A DNA stretch of 38,623 nucleotides from a virus. Below, in pieces: positions 14,581 to 22,464 of the stretch (position 1 is its first letter; the number at the start of each line of letters is the position of its first letter). The position numbers and the translations under genes were made by a program. A model generated the notes under the pieces. That model ran no database searches. It saw only the letters and a list, made by a program, of their open reading frames with translations, and was not told the DNA's origin. The stretch spans positions 1 to 38,623 of IMG/VR virus record IMGVR_UViG_3300020450_000046; one strand, 5' to 3'.

Positions 14581-14955
14581 ATGATTTACACAATTAATAA
14601 CAGATTATTTGATGATATCTTTACAGATTCATTTTTCAACACACCAACAAAAACTAAATCTTACTCAGCATTTGAGAGTGAAGTTTTAGAAGATGGTAAA
14701 CAAAAAGTTACAGTTAACACTATCGGTCACAATCCAAAGGATATTTCGGTAGATGTTACTGAGGAAGAAATCAAAATCAAATCTAAAAAAGGAGAAAATA
14801 CTTCTCGTTTTGTAAAAGATATTGATTTGACACTAACAGTTGGTACTGATTATGATGGTACAAAAACAACTGCAAGTTTTGATAATGGGTTACTCACTCT
14901 CCTCGTTGATAAGAAAGTAAATAAAAAAGCAAAGAGCTTAAAAATATCTTATTAA
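14581..14955 (+). CDS. hsp20: small heat-shock protein (Hsp20/alpha-crystallin)
   Basis: A 124-residue protein with a short N-terminal arm and an alpha-crystallin domain at about 38-124. The GHNPKDISVDVTEEEIKIKS stretch is the early strand pair, and A-S-F-D-N-G-L-L-T-L-L-V is the A-x-x-x-N-G-x-L hallmark. Such chaperones are core genes of many marine T4-like phages and probably assist capsid or scaffold folding. It has its own regulatory region and terminator, so it is a single-gene unit. Confidence 0.9.
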   Translation: MIYTINNRLFDDIFTDSFFNTPTKTKSYSAFESEVLEDGKQKVTVNTIGHNPKDISVDVTEEEIKIKSKKGENTSRFVKDIDLTLTVGTDYDGTKTTASFDNGLLTLLVDKKVNKKAKSLKISY

Positions 14956-14975
14956 CACTCATATCAGAAATAATT

Positions 14976-15001
14976 AAAGGGGGAGAAATCCCCCTTTTTT
15001 T
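14976..15001 (+). terminator. intrinsic terminator after hsp20
   Basis: GGGGG-AGAAAT-CCCCC (14979-14994), extended by AAA/TTT pairs and followed by a run of T (14995-15001). Confidence 0.92.
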
Positions 15002-15009
15002 ATATCTTA

Positions 15010-15018
15010 ATATTTATA
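15010..15018 (+). promoter_or_regulatory. ATATTTATA motif, candidate late promoter
   Basis: Exact match directly after the hsp20 terminator and 24 bp before the ATG at 15043. The position between a terminator and the next gene supports a promoter role. Confidence 0.5.
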
Positions 15019-15042
15019 CTTACACAATAAAATCTATCATAT

Positions 15043-15222
15043 ATGAAAGAAATATATAAAGATAAAGTTACAAACAACATCGAATCATGTATTACCAAAG
15101 CAAAAGTGGTAAGAGAAATGGTTACAGGTGAAAGACCAGCTGATTCCAAAACAGCAGGTACTTATCTACAACAAATAGAAAATATACTTGAGGATATCAA
15201 GGAGGTTGTAGAACGAGGATAA
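15043..15222 (+). CDS. small hypothetical protein (59 aa)
   Basis: An ATG-led frame of 59 codons between the candidate late promoter and the 426-aa membrane protein gene. The product is helical and charged (CITKAKVVREMVTGERPADS, then LEDIKEVVERG). No family is recognised. The next ATG follows after four bases. Confidence 0.55.
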   Translation: MKEIYKDKVTNNIESCITKAKVVREMVTGERPADSKTAGTYLQQIENILEDIKEVVERG

Positions 15223-15226
15223 ATCA

Positions 15227-16507
15227 ATGAAATTTAGAACATTACTTTTGGGGTTATCGGCTCTTTTCGTAGCCTTTAATGCTGCATTTTTTTCTGTAAG
15301 TGGATTATCTAAACTATTTGCAGGTGCAACATTTTCTGTAATCCTTATGGCAAGTTCGTTAGAATTAGCTAAACTAATTACTGCTGGTTATCTTTACAAC
15401 TATTGGGAAAAGATTAACAGAGTATTTAGATGGTATTTAACCTTCGGTGTAATTGTATTAATATTAATCACATCACTTGGTATCTATGGATTCTTAACTG
15501 CAGCATTCCAAGATACCTTTAATCAGTTCTCAGCAAATGAAAAACAAAAAACATTTTTACAACAAAAAGAAAAGTTCTACGCTGATGATGTTGCAAGATA
15601 CGATAAGGAACTTGAAAGAATATCTAATAACATCAGTACTCTTTCCAATGCTAAATCTCAATCAATCCAAGTACGAGACACCGCGGTGGCTGGGGGCATT
15701 AGAACCACAATATCCACGGCTGAGTTACGCTTGGCACAAAGTAGAATCAATGTGGAAGAGGATAATAGAAAAGGTGTTCAGGTCAAAAGAGAAGTAGCAG
15801 CAGATTCACTACAATCTATTCAGTTAAAGATATTGGATTTAGATACAAACTTAGAGGCTGGTTCGGAACTTGGACCATTACAATATCTTAGTGGATTGAC
15901 TGGATATAGTATGGATAGAATTATTAATTGGTTGATTCTAATAATTATATTTGTATTTGACCCACTTGCTGTAGCACTTGTAGTAGCATTTAACAACGCC
16001 ATGCAAGTAGATAGAGGAGTAAGTAAAAAGAAAAAGGTTATAGAGAAAAGAGAACTTTATGGTGAAAAGGATGAATACACTGCACTAAATGAATTATATC
16101 CTGCGGAAGATGAAGAAGAAGAACTTACAGAACTACAAAAAACATTACTAATGGATTTAGAGGTAGAAGAGGAAGAAGAAGTAGAGGATGATTTAGAAAG
16201 TAAAGTAAAACAAAAAAGTTTAATCCAACAGGCACTAAAAAAAGAATCAGCAAAGGCAAGTATTAACGATGGATACAACCTAACAGAAAAAGAAGTAAGT
16301 GAATATTATGATAAGGAAGGTTGGAAACTTCCATTTAATGGACAACCTTATTATAAACATCCAAGATTTGATTGGAATAAAAGAGAACGATGGGTAAACG
16401 ATAGAGCAGCCATTAATTATTGGTTGAAGAAAAAAGGTGGTACATCACAAGAATTAGTTGAAATCAAAAAACAGTATCCTGATGATTTCACAACAAAAAC
16501 ATATTAG
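15227..16507 (+). CDS. multi-pass membrane protein with coiled coils
   Basis: A 426-residue protein. Three hydrophobic helices lie in the first 95 residues and one at about 230-260. Between them is a long charged helical region (100-215) with Q/K/E heptads. An extremely acidic segment (290-330) follows, then a basic, aromatic C-terminal domain that contains KLPFNGQPYYKHPRF. I do not recognise the family. Anchoring of a phage process at the host membrane is a reasonable inference. A short patch near 15679-15697 is much richer in G and C than its surroundings. Confidence 0.7.
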   Translation: MKFRTLLLGLSALFVAFNAAFFSVSGLSKLFAGATFSVILMASSLELAKLITAGYLYNYWEKINRVFRWYLTFGVIVLILITSLGIYGFLTAAFQDTFNQFSANEKQKTFLQQKEKFYADDVARYDKELERISNNISTLSNAKSQSIQVRDTAVAGGIRTTISTAELRLAQSRINVEEDNRKGVQVKREVAADSLQSIQLKILDLDTNLEAGSELGPLQYLSGLTGYSMDRIINWLILIIIFVFDPLAVALVVAFNNAMQVDRGVSKKKKVIEKRELYGEKDEYTALNELYPAEDEEEELTELQKTLLMDLEVEEEEEVEDDLESKVKQKSLIQQALKKESAKASINDGYNLTEKEVSEYYDKEGWKLPFNGQPYYKHPRFDWNKRERWVNDRAAINYWLKKKGGTSQELVEIKKQYPDDFTTKTY

Positions 16508-16508
16508 T

Positions 16509-16847
16509 ATGTCGGTAACAATTACAAAAAGAGCAACAACACAATTATTACAAACCCTTCAAGATGAAAACAAATCATCAGACACCCATCACCTAAGAGT
16601 AGGAGTGTTAAGTGGTGGATGTAGTGGATTACAATATTTTATGGAATTTGGAGAAAAGGAAGATTTACTTGAAGGAGATAAAACATTTCCAACAGATGAA
16701 ATAGATGTTGTAGTAGATAAACAATCTTTTTTATATCTTTTAGGCTCACAATTAGATTATTCAAGTGGATTAAATGGTAAAGGATTTGAATGGTCTAACC
16801 CAAATGCTGAAAGAACCTGTGGGTGTGGTGAAAGTTTTTCACTATAA
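16509..16847 (+). CDS. A-type Fe-S cluster carrier (IscA/ErpA/HesB family)
   Basis: I chose the ATG just after the preceding stop, which gives 112 residues and removes 17 implausible leading residues. The three cluster ligands are present: C38 in GGCSG, and C104 and C106 in TCGCGESF at the C-terminus. This is the full canonical A-type carrier, which passes Fe-S clusters to target enzymes. IscA/HesB-like genes are known in marine phages. A host-type promoter begins three bases after the stop. Confidence 0.9.
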   Translation: MSVTITKRATTQLLQTLQDENKSSDTHHLRVGVLSGGCSGLQYFMEFGEKEDLLEGDKTFPTDEIDVVVDKQSFLYLLGSQLDYSSGLNGKGFEWSNPNAERTCGCGESFSL

Positions 16848-16849
16848 AG

Positions 16850-16891
16850 CTTGGATTTCTCAATTTTTTTTCGTATATTTACATCGTAAAT
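16850..16891 (+). promoter_or_regulatory. Bacteroidota-type promoter with start-site dyad
   Basis: CTTG (16850-16853), 20 bp, TATATTTA (16874-16881), with dyad ATTTAC-ATC-GTAAAT (16877-16891). The spacer begins GATTTCTC as in the promoters at 11422 and 12654. It drives the UV endonuclease operon. Confidence 0.8.
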
Positions 16892-16900
16892 AGAAATATT

Positions 16901-17851
16901 ATGAATTTAGGTTATGCATGTATCAACATGACTCTTGGTAAACAAAAACCAAAAGTTACTACAAATCGTTCAATGATTAAAAGAACATTCTTAGAAAAAG
17001 GTGTTCATTATGCTGGTGAGTTAGGATTACAAAACTCACGAGATTTATTCACTATATTAGAATGGAACAACAAAAACAATGTAAAACTTTTTAGACTATC
17101 ATCAGATATGTTTCCATGGGCATCGGAATATGGATTGGAAAACTCTCCATACTACAAAAGAATAGGAACAATACTTGAAGCGTGTGGACATTATGCAAAC
17201 AAACATGGTATTAGAGTTACCGCACATCCTGGCCCTTTCAATGTTTTAGTATCTCCTAATCCAAAAGTTGTTGATAATACAATTACTGATTTAGAGATAC
17301 ATGGTAAAATATTTGATATGATTGGTTTATCTCGTACTCCTTACAATAAATTAAATATTCATTGTAATGGTGTGTATGGTGATAAACAATCTGCCATGGA
17401 TAGATTCTGTAAGAACTTTGAAAAACTATCTCCTGCAGTACAAGGTAGGTTGACTGTTGAAAATGATGATAAAGCATCTATGTACTCAGTAAAAGATTTG
17501 ATGTACATACATGAAAGAATTGGTATTCCTATCGTATTTGATTACCATCACCATTTATTTAATACAGGTGGATTAACAGAACAAGAGGCTTTAGAGTTAG
17601 CAATCTCTACATGGCCTGAAGATATTAAACCAATAGTTCACTACTCAGAATCAAAGATGTTACACGAAGGTAATGAAAAGATTAAACCACAAGCTCATTC
17701 TGATTATATAAGTAAAGTACCACACACTTATGGTAATGATGTAGATATAATGGTTGAAGCTAAGGCTAAAGAATTAGCTATTTTACCATTTATCAATTCG
17801 ACTAGATGTGAGTATAGTGGATTAAGAAGTACAAGTAGTTATGAAAATTAG
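16901..17851 (+). CDS. uvsE: UV damage endonuclease (UvdE/UvsE)
   Basis: A 316-residue TIM-barrel nuclease of the UVDE family. Recognisable blocks are NLGYACINMTL at the start, FRLSSDMFPWAS, RVTAHPGPFNVL, LNIHCNGVYGDK, LTVENDD, IVFDYHHHLFN and HYSESK. These supply the His/Glu/Asp ligands of the metal cluster. The enzyme nicks DNA 5' of UV photoproducts and starts an alternative excision repair, useful to a phage of sunlit water. It is under its own host-type promoter. The last 11 bases overlap the next gene. Confidence 0.93.
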   Translation: MNLGYACINMTLGKQKPKVTTNRSMIKRTFLEKGVHYAGELGLQNSRDLFTILEWNNKNNVKLFRLSSDMFPWASEYGLENSPYYKRIGTILEACGHYANKHGIRVTAHPGPFNVLVSPNPKVVDNTITDLEIHGKIFDMIGLSRTPYNKLNIHCNGVYGDKQSAMDRFCKNFEKLSPAVQGRLTVENDDKASMYSVKDLMYIHERIGIPIVFDYHHHLFNTGGLTEQEALELAISTWPEDIKPIVHYSESKMLHEGNEKIKPQAHSDYISKVPHTYGNDVDIMVEAKAKELAILPFINSTRCEYSGLRSTSSYEN

Positions 17852-18155
17852 ACAACACTTACAAAAATATATAGGATGGTACTTTTTAGTATTATCCATA
17901 TGGATGATGTTTCAAGAAGGATATGGACTAGAAGGATTCATTATCTTTTTTCTAACAATTATGAAAGTACCACCATTTGATTTGGTTGGTAGACTGTTTG
18001 ACTGGGCAGGAGAACTCTCCTATAAGTGGGGAATGAAACTAAGAGCATACAAAGAGAAACAATCAAGACCAGTTCAGGTATTAATAACAATCATAGCAAT
18101 AATTGTTTTCCTTATTGCTCTTTATGTTATGCCTGAAGATTGTGAATTATGTTAA
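17841..18155 (+). CDS. small membrane protein (104 aa)
   Basis: Hydrophobic segments at about 10-27, 30-46 and 75-96 suggest two or three passes. A basic loop (MKLRAYKEKQSR) lies before the last helix, and the C-terminus ends C-E-L-C. No family is recognised. It overlaps the UV endonuclease gene by 11 bp, so it is co-expressed with it. Confidence 0.6.
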   Translation: MKIRQHLQKYIGWYFLVLSIWMMFQEGYGLEGFIIFFLTIMKVPPFDLVGRLFDWAGELSYKWGMKLRAYKEKQSRPVQVLITIIAIIVFLIALYVMPEDCELC

Positions 18156-18165
18156 ATTATAAATT

Positions 18166-18411
18166 ATGAATAAATCAGAAATTACAAAAAATCTGAAACA
18201 GATTAAAAAATTATTGGAAGAAGATTCTCCAATAATAGCAAAAGAAAGAGTCGGTTTTTTAATCGATGATATCGAGAACGAAAGATTATATAGAAGTAAT
18301 CAAGGTAGAACTGATAGGCAAGTTGCAGGTAATCATAAAATTATGGAATGGACATTGTATGGTTTAGGTATCATAGTTGGATTACTATTAATCAAATCAT
18401 TAATAAGTTAA
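18166..18411 (+). CDS. tail-anchored helical protein (81 aa)
   Basis: A charged helical region (1-58) with a single C-terminal membrane helix (about 60-80). This tail-anchor layout places the body in the cytoplasm. No family is recognised. It is followed two bases later by a protein with the opposite layout. Confidence 0.6.
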   Translation: MNKSEITKNLKQIKKLLEEDSPIIAKERVGFLIDDIENERLYRSNQGRTDRQVAGNHKIMEWTLYGLGIIVGLLLIKSLIS

Positions 18412-18412
18412 T

Positions 18413-18613
18413 ATGAAACAAATTATATTATTTTTATTGATTCTTGTACTAACAGGTTTTACTATTAGTACAACTCAAAAAGATTCATGGGAAGCAAAGT
18501 ATCATGAAGTTAAAAAAGAAAGAGATTACTACAAACAAGCATCCGAGGAACTCTTAAAAAATTGGAAGGGATGTGAAGAAAAAAAAGTTGAATTAATAAA
18601 ATCAATTGGTTAA
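18413..18613 (+). CDS. small exported or membrane-anchored coiled-coil protein (66 aa)
   Basis: An N-terminal hydrophobic segment (residues 2-20), then a charged helix with heptads (WEAKYHEVKKERDYYKQASE). No lipobox Cys is present. The layout resembles i-spanin-like or signal-anchor proteins, but there is no clear partner, so this is speculative. Confidence 0.55.
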   Translation: MKQIILFLLILVLTGFTISTTQKDSWEAKYHEVKKERDYYKQASEELLKNWKGCEEKKVELIKSIG

Positions 18614-18821
18614 TTTAAGGTCAATACCAGAAATAGTAGTGGTTCATAAAAGACCACGAAAAAATGGAAAGGTGTTTTTAGAAGTTTTTAAGAACACAAG
18701 GGTTGATGATATTATATCAACAACAAAGAGAAATCCACTCATACCAAAAGAAAATGATATTTTGGAATTAGGAGTTGGTATATCATTTGTAGAAAAATAT
18801 AAAAAAAAGTATAAATTATGA
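18606..18821 (+). CDS. hypothetical protein (71 aa), TTG start
   Basis: No ATG is available near the 5' end. The best start is TTG at 18606, which overlaps the preceding stop by 8 bp. The product is basic with beta-like character (EIVVVHKRPRKNGKVFLEVF). Its stop overlaps the next ATG by 4 nt. No family is recognised. Confidence 0.5.
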   Translation: MVNLRSIPEIVVVHKRPRKNGKVFLEVFKNTRVDDIISTTKRNPLIPKENDILELGVGISFVEKYKKKYKL

Positions 18822-19054
18822 GAAAATTAAAATTATATTTGGGGTTATATTATCCCGTTGTATTAGCATTTTTATCCTTCTTATACTCAGTATCACTATG
18901 GTTTACTGGTAATAAGTTAGAAGGAATATTCGTTGGAATTTGGGTTCCATCGATATTAGCATTTGCAGTTGCTATTAGACAAAGAAGAAACGATTTCTTT
19001 AGACAAGAAGCAGCAAAAAGAAGAAGATATAGAAATAGAAAAAGAAGAAAATGA
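18818..19054 (+). CDS. small two-helix membrane protein with Arg-rich tail
   Basis: A 78-residue protein with hydrophobic helices at about 8-28 and 33-52 and a very basic C-terminal tail of Arg/Lys (residues 55-78). The tail would lie in the cytoplasm and could contact nucleic acid or acidic lipids. The start and stop both overlap neighbours by 4 nt. No family is recognised. Confidence 0.6.
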   Translation: MRKLKLYLGLYYPVVLAFLSFLYSVSLWFTGNKLEGIFVGIWVPSILAFAVAIRQRRNDFFRQEAAKRRRYRNRKRRK

Positions 19055-19362
19055 TTACAGGTAATATGTTAGTGATGTTTATAGTAGGATTTATAATCTT
19101 CGCATTATATTTAGTTGGATTACTTACAATGATAACTAAAGCACATAAACAACAAAGACAGGAAATGGAAAATGACCCGGAGTTAAGAGATTATTATAAC
19201 AGACAACATGACCCGATTGATTATGATGGTCATGGTAATTGGGGTAGATTTAATCCTCATGCTGATGAGAAAGATGATAGCTATGTAAAAAAACTTTTTA
19301 GAAAAAAGAAAAAATCAACTAAGGGTAAAAAAAATGTAGGTAAATCTACATATTGGGATTAA
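19051..19362 (+). CDS. single-pass membrane protein (103 aa)
   Basis: One N-terminal membrane helix (about 6-28), then a charged region that contains DPIDYDGHGNWGRFNPHADE, then a Lys-rich C-terminus. No family is recognised. It is the last of five consecutive small, mostly membrane-related genes. Confidence 0.6.
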   Translation: MITGNMLVMFIVGFIIFALYLVGLLTMITKAHKQQRQEMENDPELRDYYNRQHDPIDYDGHGNWGRFNPHADEKDDSYVKKLFRKKKKSTKGKKNVGKSTYWD

Positions 19363-19365
19363 GGT

Positions 19366-19950
19366 TTGAAACAAAAAAAGATTCTTATTGTAGTAGGTCA
19401 TCCTGATAAAAAATCATTCTGTTGGAATGGTATCTACAAAACTGCAACAAGGCAAATGAGAAAACACAAACAATCATATAGAGTGATTGATTTGTATAGA
19501 GATAGTTTCGAACAACCAAGAAAAAAATTAATTGAAAAATATCAAGAGTTAGTAACTTGGTCAACACACATTTATTTTATATCACCTGTATGGTGGTTTA
19601 GATTGACACCAAGAATGGAGATATTTTTTGATGAAGTATTTACACCTGGCTGGGCATACAAGTTTGTAAACATAACAAAACTATATGCGTATCCAAAACC
19701 ATTTTTAAAAGATAAGAAAGTTAGAACATATATAACACATGGAGCACCAATGTTACCTGTTATAACTTTATATCTTAACTCAGTTAAACTAAGATTAGTA
19801 TTAGGTGTATTTACTTTTGTATTTGGTTGGAAGTTAAGTAGATGGTTTAAAACAAAACAATTTTGGTCAGTACCATTTGTTTCTCATAAGAAGAGAACAA
19901 AATATTTAACTACTGTAAAAAACGACATTAGAAAAGATTTAGGTTTATGA
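19366..19950 (+). CDS. flavodoxin-fold NAD(P)H oxidoreductase
   Basis: A 194-residue protein of the NAD(P)H quinone oxidoreductase/KefF-like flavodoxin-fold family. Supporting segments are ILIVVGHPDKKSFCWNGI (phosphate loop of FMN/FAD) and ISPVWWFRLTPRMEIFFDEV followed by TPGWAY (isoalloxazine contact region). It starts with TTG at 19366, since no ATG is placed better. It may keep redox balance in the infected cell. The target is unknown. The last 4 bases overlap the helicase start. Confidence 0.85.
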   Translation: MKQKKILIVVGHPDKKSFCWNGIYKTATRQMRKHKQSYRVIDLYRDSFEQPRKKLIEKYQELVTWSTHIYFISPVWWFRLTPRMEIFFDEVFTPGWAYKFVNITKLYAYPKPFLKDKKVRTYITHGAPMLPVITLYLNSVKLRLVLGVFTFVFGWKLSRWFKTKQFWSVPFVSHKKRTKYLTTVKNDIRKDLGL

Positions 19951-21329
19951 AACTAAGAGAGAATCAAATTGAACCAGTAGCAATTGGAGTTGAGTTTTTC
20001 AGAACTCCAAAGATGAAACCATCGATTATCGTGGCACCAACTGCCTTTGGTAAATCGATTGTTATCGCAGCGATTGCAAAAGAACTTGGTGAAAAGATTC
20101 TTGTACTACAACCTTCTAAAGAATTATTAGAACAAAACTATGATAAATTTATAACTCTCGGTGGAGAGGCATCTATCTATTCTGCTTCAATGGGAAGTAA
20201 AGAATTAGGAGATGTAACTTATGCAACTATTGGTTCCATCATTAATATTGCTTACAAGTTTAAAGAGATGGGGGTCACTAAAATCATTATAGATGAGTGC
20301 GATAGATATCCAAGAAACAAATCAGGTCAGTTGAGGAGGTTTGTGGATGGTATGAAAGCAACTCACATTCTTGGTCTTACTGCAACCCCCTTAAAATTAC
20401 AAACCAACATGGGAGATACAGGCCCATACTCAAAGTTGGTTATGTTAACAAATCGTTCTAAACATGGAGTATTCTTTAAATATATTCTTCATGTTTCTCA
20501 GATTCAAGATATTGTTAAGTTAAACTATTGGACACCATTAGAATATCAATCATATGATTTCGATACTGGTGCTTTAGTTTACAATTCAAGTGGTGCTGAA
20601 TATACACAAGAATCTATTGCTCGTTCTTATGAGAACCAAAACATTGGTGATAAGATTGTAAAGAAGATTGAAGAAGTGTATGATAGAAAATCTATTCTTG
20701 TTGCTGTACCAACAATAGAACAGGCAACAGACCTTGCAAGAAAGATTCCACAATCAGCAGTAGTACATGGTGGTACACCAAAGAATGAAAGAAAGAGAAT
20801 CATAGAAGAGTTTAGAAACCAACAGATACGAGTTATCGTACAAGTAAATGTACTTACAGTTGGATTTGATTATCCTGAATTAGATTGTTTGATTACAGGT
20901 AGACCAACTGCATCAATCTCTTGGTGGTATCAGTTTGTTGGTAGAGGAACTCGTATTCATCCACAAAAAGAAAATTGTTTAGTAGTTGATTTTGTAGGTT
21001 CAGTAGAAAGATTTGGTAAAGTTGAAGAACTATATTACAAAGATACTGGTGGTGAAGAATGGGAATTGTTCGGTGAAGGTAAGAAACAAATCACAGGTAT
21101 TCCAATGCACGAAATAGGAATTCACTTAGAAGGTGGTGTAAATCTTGCTGAGAAAACAGATGAAGATGGTGATTTAGAAAAGGTATATATGACCTTTGGA
21201 AAGTACAAAGGGAAGCCGGTAGCATCTATTCCACCTTATTATAGAAAGTGGTTAGTTGATAATATAACTTGGGGCCCTTGGAACATAAAAGTAAAAAAAG
21301 AGATAGAACGCTTGGAAAATATAAAATAA
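19947..21329 (+). CDS. SF2 helicase, UvsW-like, with C-terminal DUF3820-like domain
   Basis: A 460-residue SF2 helicase. Visible motifs are I APTAFGKS (30-37), II IDECD (115-119), III LTATP (144-148), the Q-V-N-V-L-T-V-G-F-D-Y-P segment, and VI QFVGRGTRIHP. The layout matches T4 UvsW-type helicases that rewind or unwind branched DNA and R-loops. At the C-terminus, FGKYKGKPVASIPPYYRKWL (about 417-436) matches DUF3820, a short domain usually found in other contexts. The 3' end contains the -33 element of the thyA promoter. Confidence 0.87.
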   Translation: MKLRENQIEPVAIGVEFFRTPKMKPSIIVAPTAFGKSIVIAAIAKELGEKILVLQPSKELLEQNYDKFITLGGEASIYSASMGSKELGDVTYATIGSIINIAYKFKEMGVTKIIIDECDRYPRNKSGQLRRFVDGMKATHILGLTATPLKLQTNMGDTGPYSKLVMLTNRSKHGVFFKYILHVSQIQDIVKLNYWTPLEYQSYDFDTGALVYNSSGAEYTQESIARSYENQNIGDKIVKKIEEVYDRKSILVAVPTIEQATDLARKIPQSAVVHGGTPKNERKRIIEEFRNQQIRVIVQVNVLTVGFDYPELDCLITGRPTASISWWYQFVGRGTRIHPQKENCLVVDFVGSVERFGKVEELYYKDTGGEEWELFGEGKKQITGIPMHEIGIHLEGGVNLAEKTDEDGDLEKVYMTFGKYKGKPVASIPPYYRKWLVDNITWGPWNIKVKKEIERLENIK

Positions 21330-21353
21330 TTTCGTATATTTACATTTACGAAA
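21311..21353 (+). promoter_or_regulatory. Bacteroidota-type promoter with start-site dyad (thyA)
   Basis: CTTG (21311-21314, inside the helicase 3' end), 20 bp, TATATTTA (21335-21342). The dyad differs from the others: TTTCGTA (21330-21336) pairs with TACGAAA (21347-21353). Confidence 0.75.
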
Positions 21354-21370
21354 CAATTTGAAGATAGATT

Positions 21371-22279
21371 ATGAATAACTTAGATTTACAATACCAACAA
21401 CTTCTTCAAGATATAACACTTGAAGGAAAAGAAAAATCAGATAGAACAGGCACAGGTACAATATCTGTTTTCGGTAAACAAATAAGACACAAGATGAGTG
21501 AAGGATTTCCACTTCTTACAACAAAGAAGATGGCAATCAAATCAATCATGACAGAACTTAAGTGGTTTCTAAAAGGAGATACAAACATAAAGTATCTTGT
21601 TGATAATGGGTGTAATATTTGGAATGGAGATGCTTACAAAACTTATCAGAGAGCATGTATGTATGAACTTGATAGAGATGAACTTACAATGGAAGAGTTT
21701 GTAGAAAAAATTAAAACTGATGAATTATTTGCTAGAACATGGGGTGAACTTGGACCTGTGTATGGTAAACAATGGAGAAGGATAACTAAAAGACATGGTT
21801 CAGGCCCAACTTATATAGTAGACCAAATCAAAAACCTTATAGAACTTATTAAAGAAAATCCTAATAGTAGAAGATTGATGGTTAGCTCTTGGAATCCTGC
21901 GGAGTTAGAACAAATGGTTTTACCACCTTGTCATTATGGATTTCAATGTTATGTACAAGATGGTGAATTATCTTTAATATGGAATCAAAGAAGTGTTGAC
22001 ACCTTTTTAGGATTACCATTTAACATTGCATCATATGGAATGTTATTACTACTATTATGTAAAGAAACAAATTTAAAACCAGGTGAATTGATTGGAAATT
22101 TAGGAGATACTCATTTGTACAAGAACCACTTACAACAGGCAGAAGAACAAAGGATGAGAACCTCATTTCAATTACCAACAGTAAAATTATCAAATGTAGA
22201 TATACTGAATGGAGAATTTGATTATGAGATTGATGGATATCAATCACATCCAACAATCAAAGCACCACTAAGTAATTAA
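21371..22279 (+). CDS. thyA: thymidylate synthase
   Basis: A 302-residue ThyA. R-T-G-T-G near the start is the phosphate-binding Arg motif, C187 in LPPCHYGFQ is the catalytic Cys, and the Q-R-S-V-D-x-F-L-G-L-P-F-N-I block and GDTHLYKNH are canonical. It converts dUMP to dTMP with methylene-tetrahydrofolate. It is longer than the 264-aa E. coli enzyme because of an insertion around 95-140, as in many ThyA proteins. It has its own host-type promoter. Confidence 0.96.
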   Translation: MNNLDLQYQQLLQDITLEGKEKSDRTGTGTISVFGKQIRHKMSEGFPLLTTKKMAIKSIMTELKWFLKGDTNIKYLVDNGCNIWNGDAYKTYQRACMYELDRDELTMEEFVEKIKTDELFARTWGELGPVYGKQWRRITKRHGSGPTYIVDQIKNLIELIKENPNSRRLMVSSWNPAELEQMVLPPCHYGFQCYVQDGELSLIWNQRSVDTFLGLPFNIASYGMLLLLLCKETNLKPGELIGNLGDTHLYKNHLQQAEEQRMRTSFQLPTVKLSNVDILNGEFDYEIDGYQSHPTIKAPLSN

Positions 22280-22281
22280 CT

Positions 22282-22464
22282 ATGAAAAAATTTTATAGAA
22301 GCAAAACAGACAGAAGATTGGCTGGTATTTGTGGAGGATTAGGGGAATATACAGATTCAGACCCTGTCCTTTGGAGATTATTATTTATAATCTTATTTTT
22401 CCTACCTACATTACCAATTTTCTTTTTATATATTTTCACAACTCTAATAACAAAAGCAAAATGA
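22282..22464 (+). CDS. PspC-domain peptide
   Basis: A 60-residue protein that is essentially a single PspC domain: K-K-F-Y-R-S-x-x-D-R-x-L-A-G-I-C-G-G-L-G-E-Y, then D-P-V-L-W-R-L-L-F-I-I-L-F-F and one hydrophobic segment. PspC proteins are envelope-stress factors of bacteria and are unusual in phage. It could modulate the host phage-shock or membrane response. It lies between thyA and metK with 2 bp and 4 bp (ATGA) spacing. Confidence 0.88.
   Translation: MKKFYRSKTDRRLAGICGGLGEYTDSDPVLWRLLFIILFFLPTLPIFFLYIFTTLITKAK

Noticed and set aside
15537-15797. 86-codon frame within the 426-aa membrane protein gene
   Set aside because: It lies fully inside a well-supported longer gene in another frame and has no own regulatory signals.
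22329-22460. N-terminal extension of MetK
   Set aside because: The extra residues are out-of-frame translation of the PspC gene, and the ATG at 22461 begins exactly at the family's conserved start.
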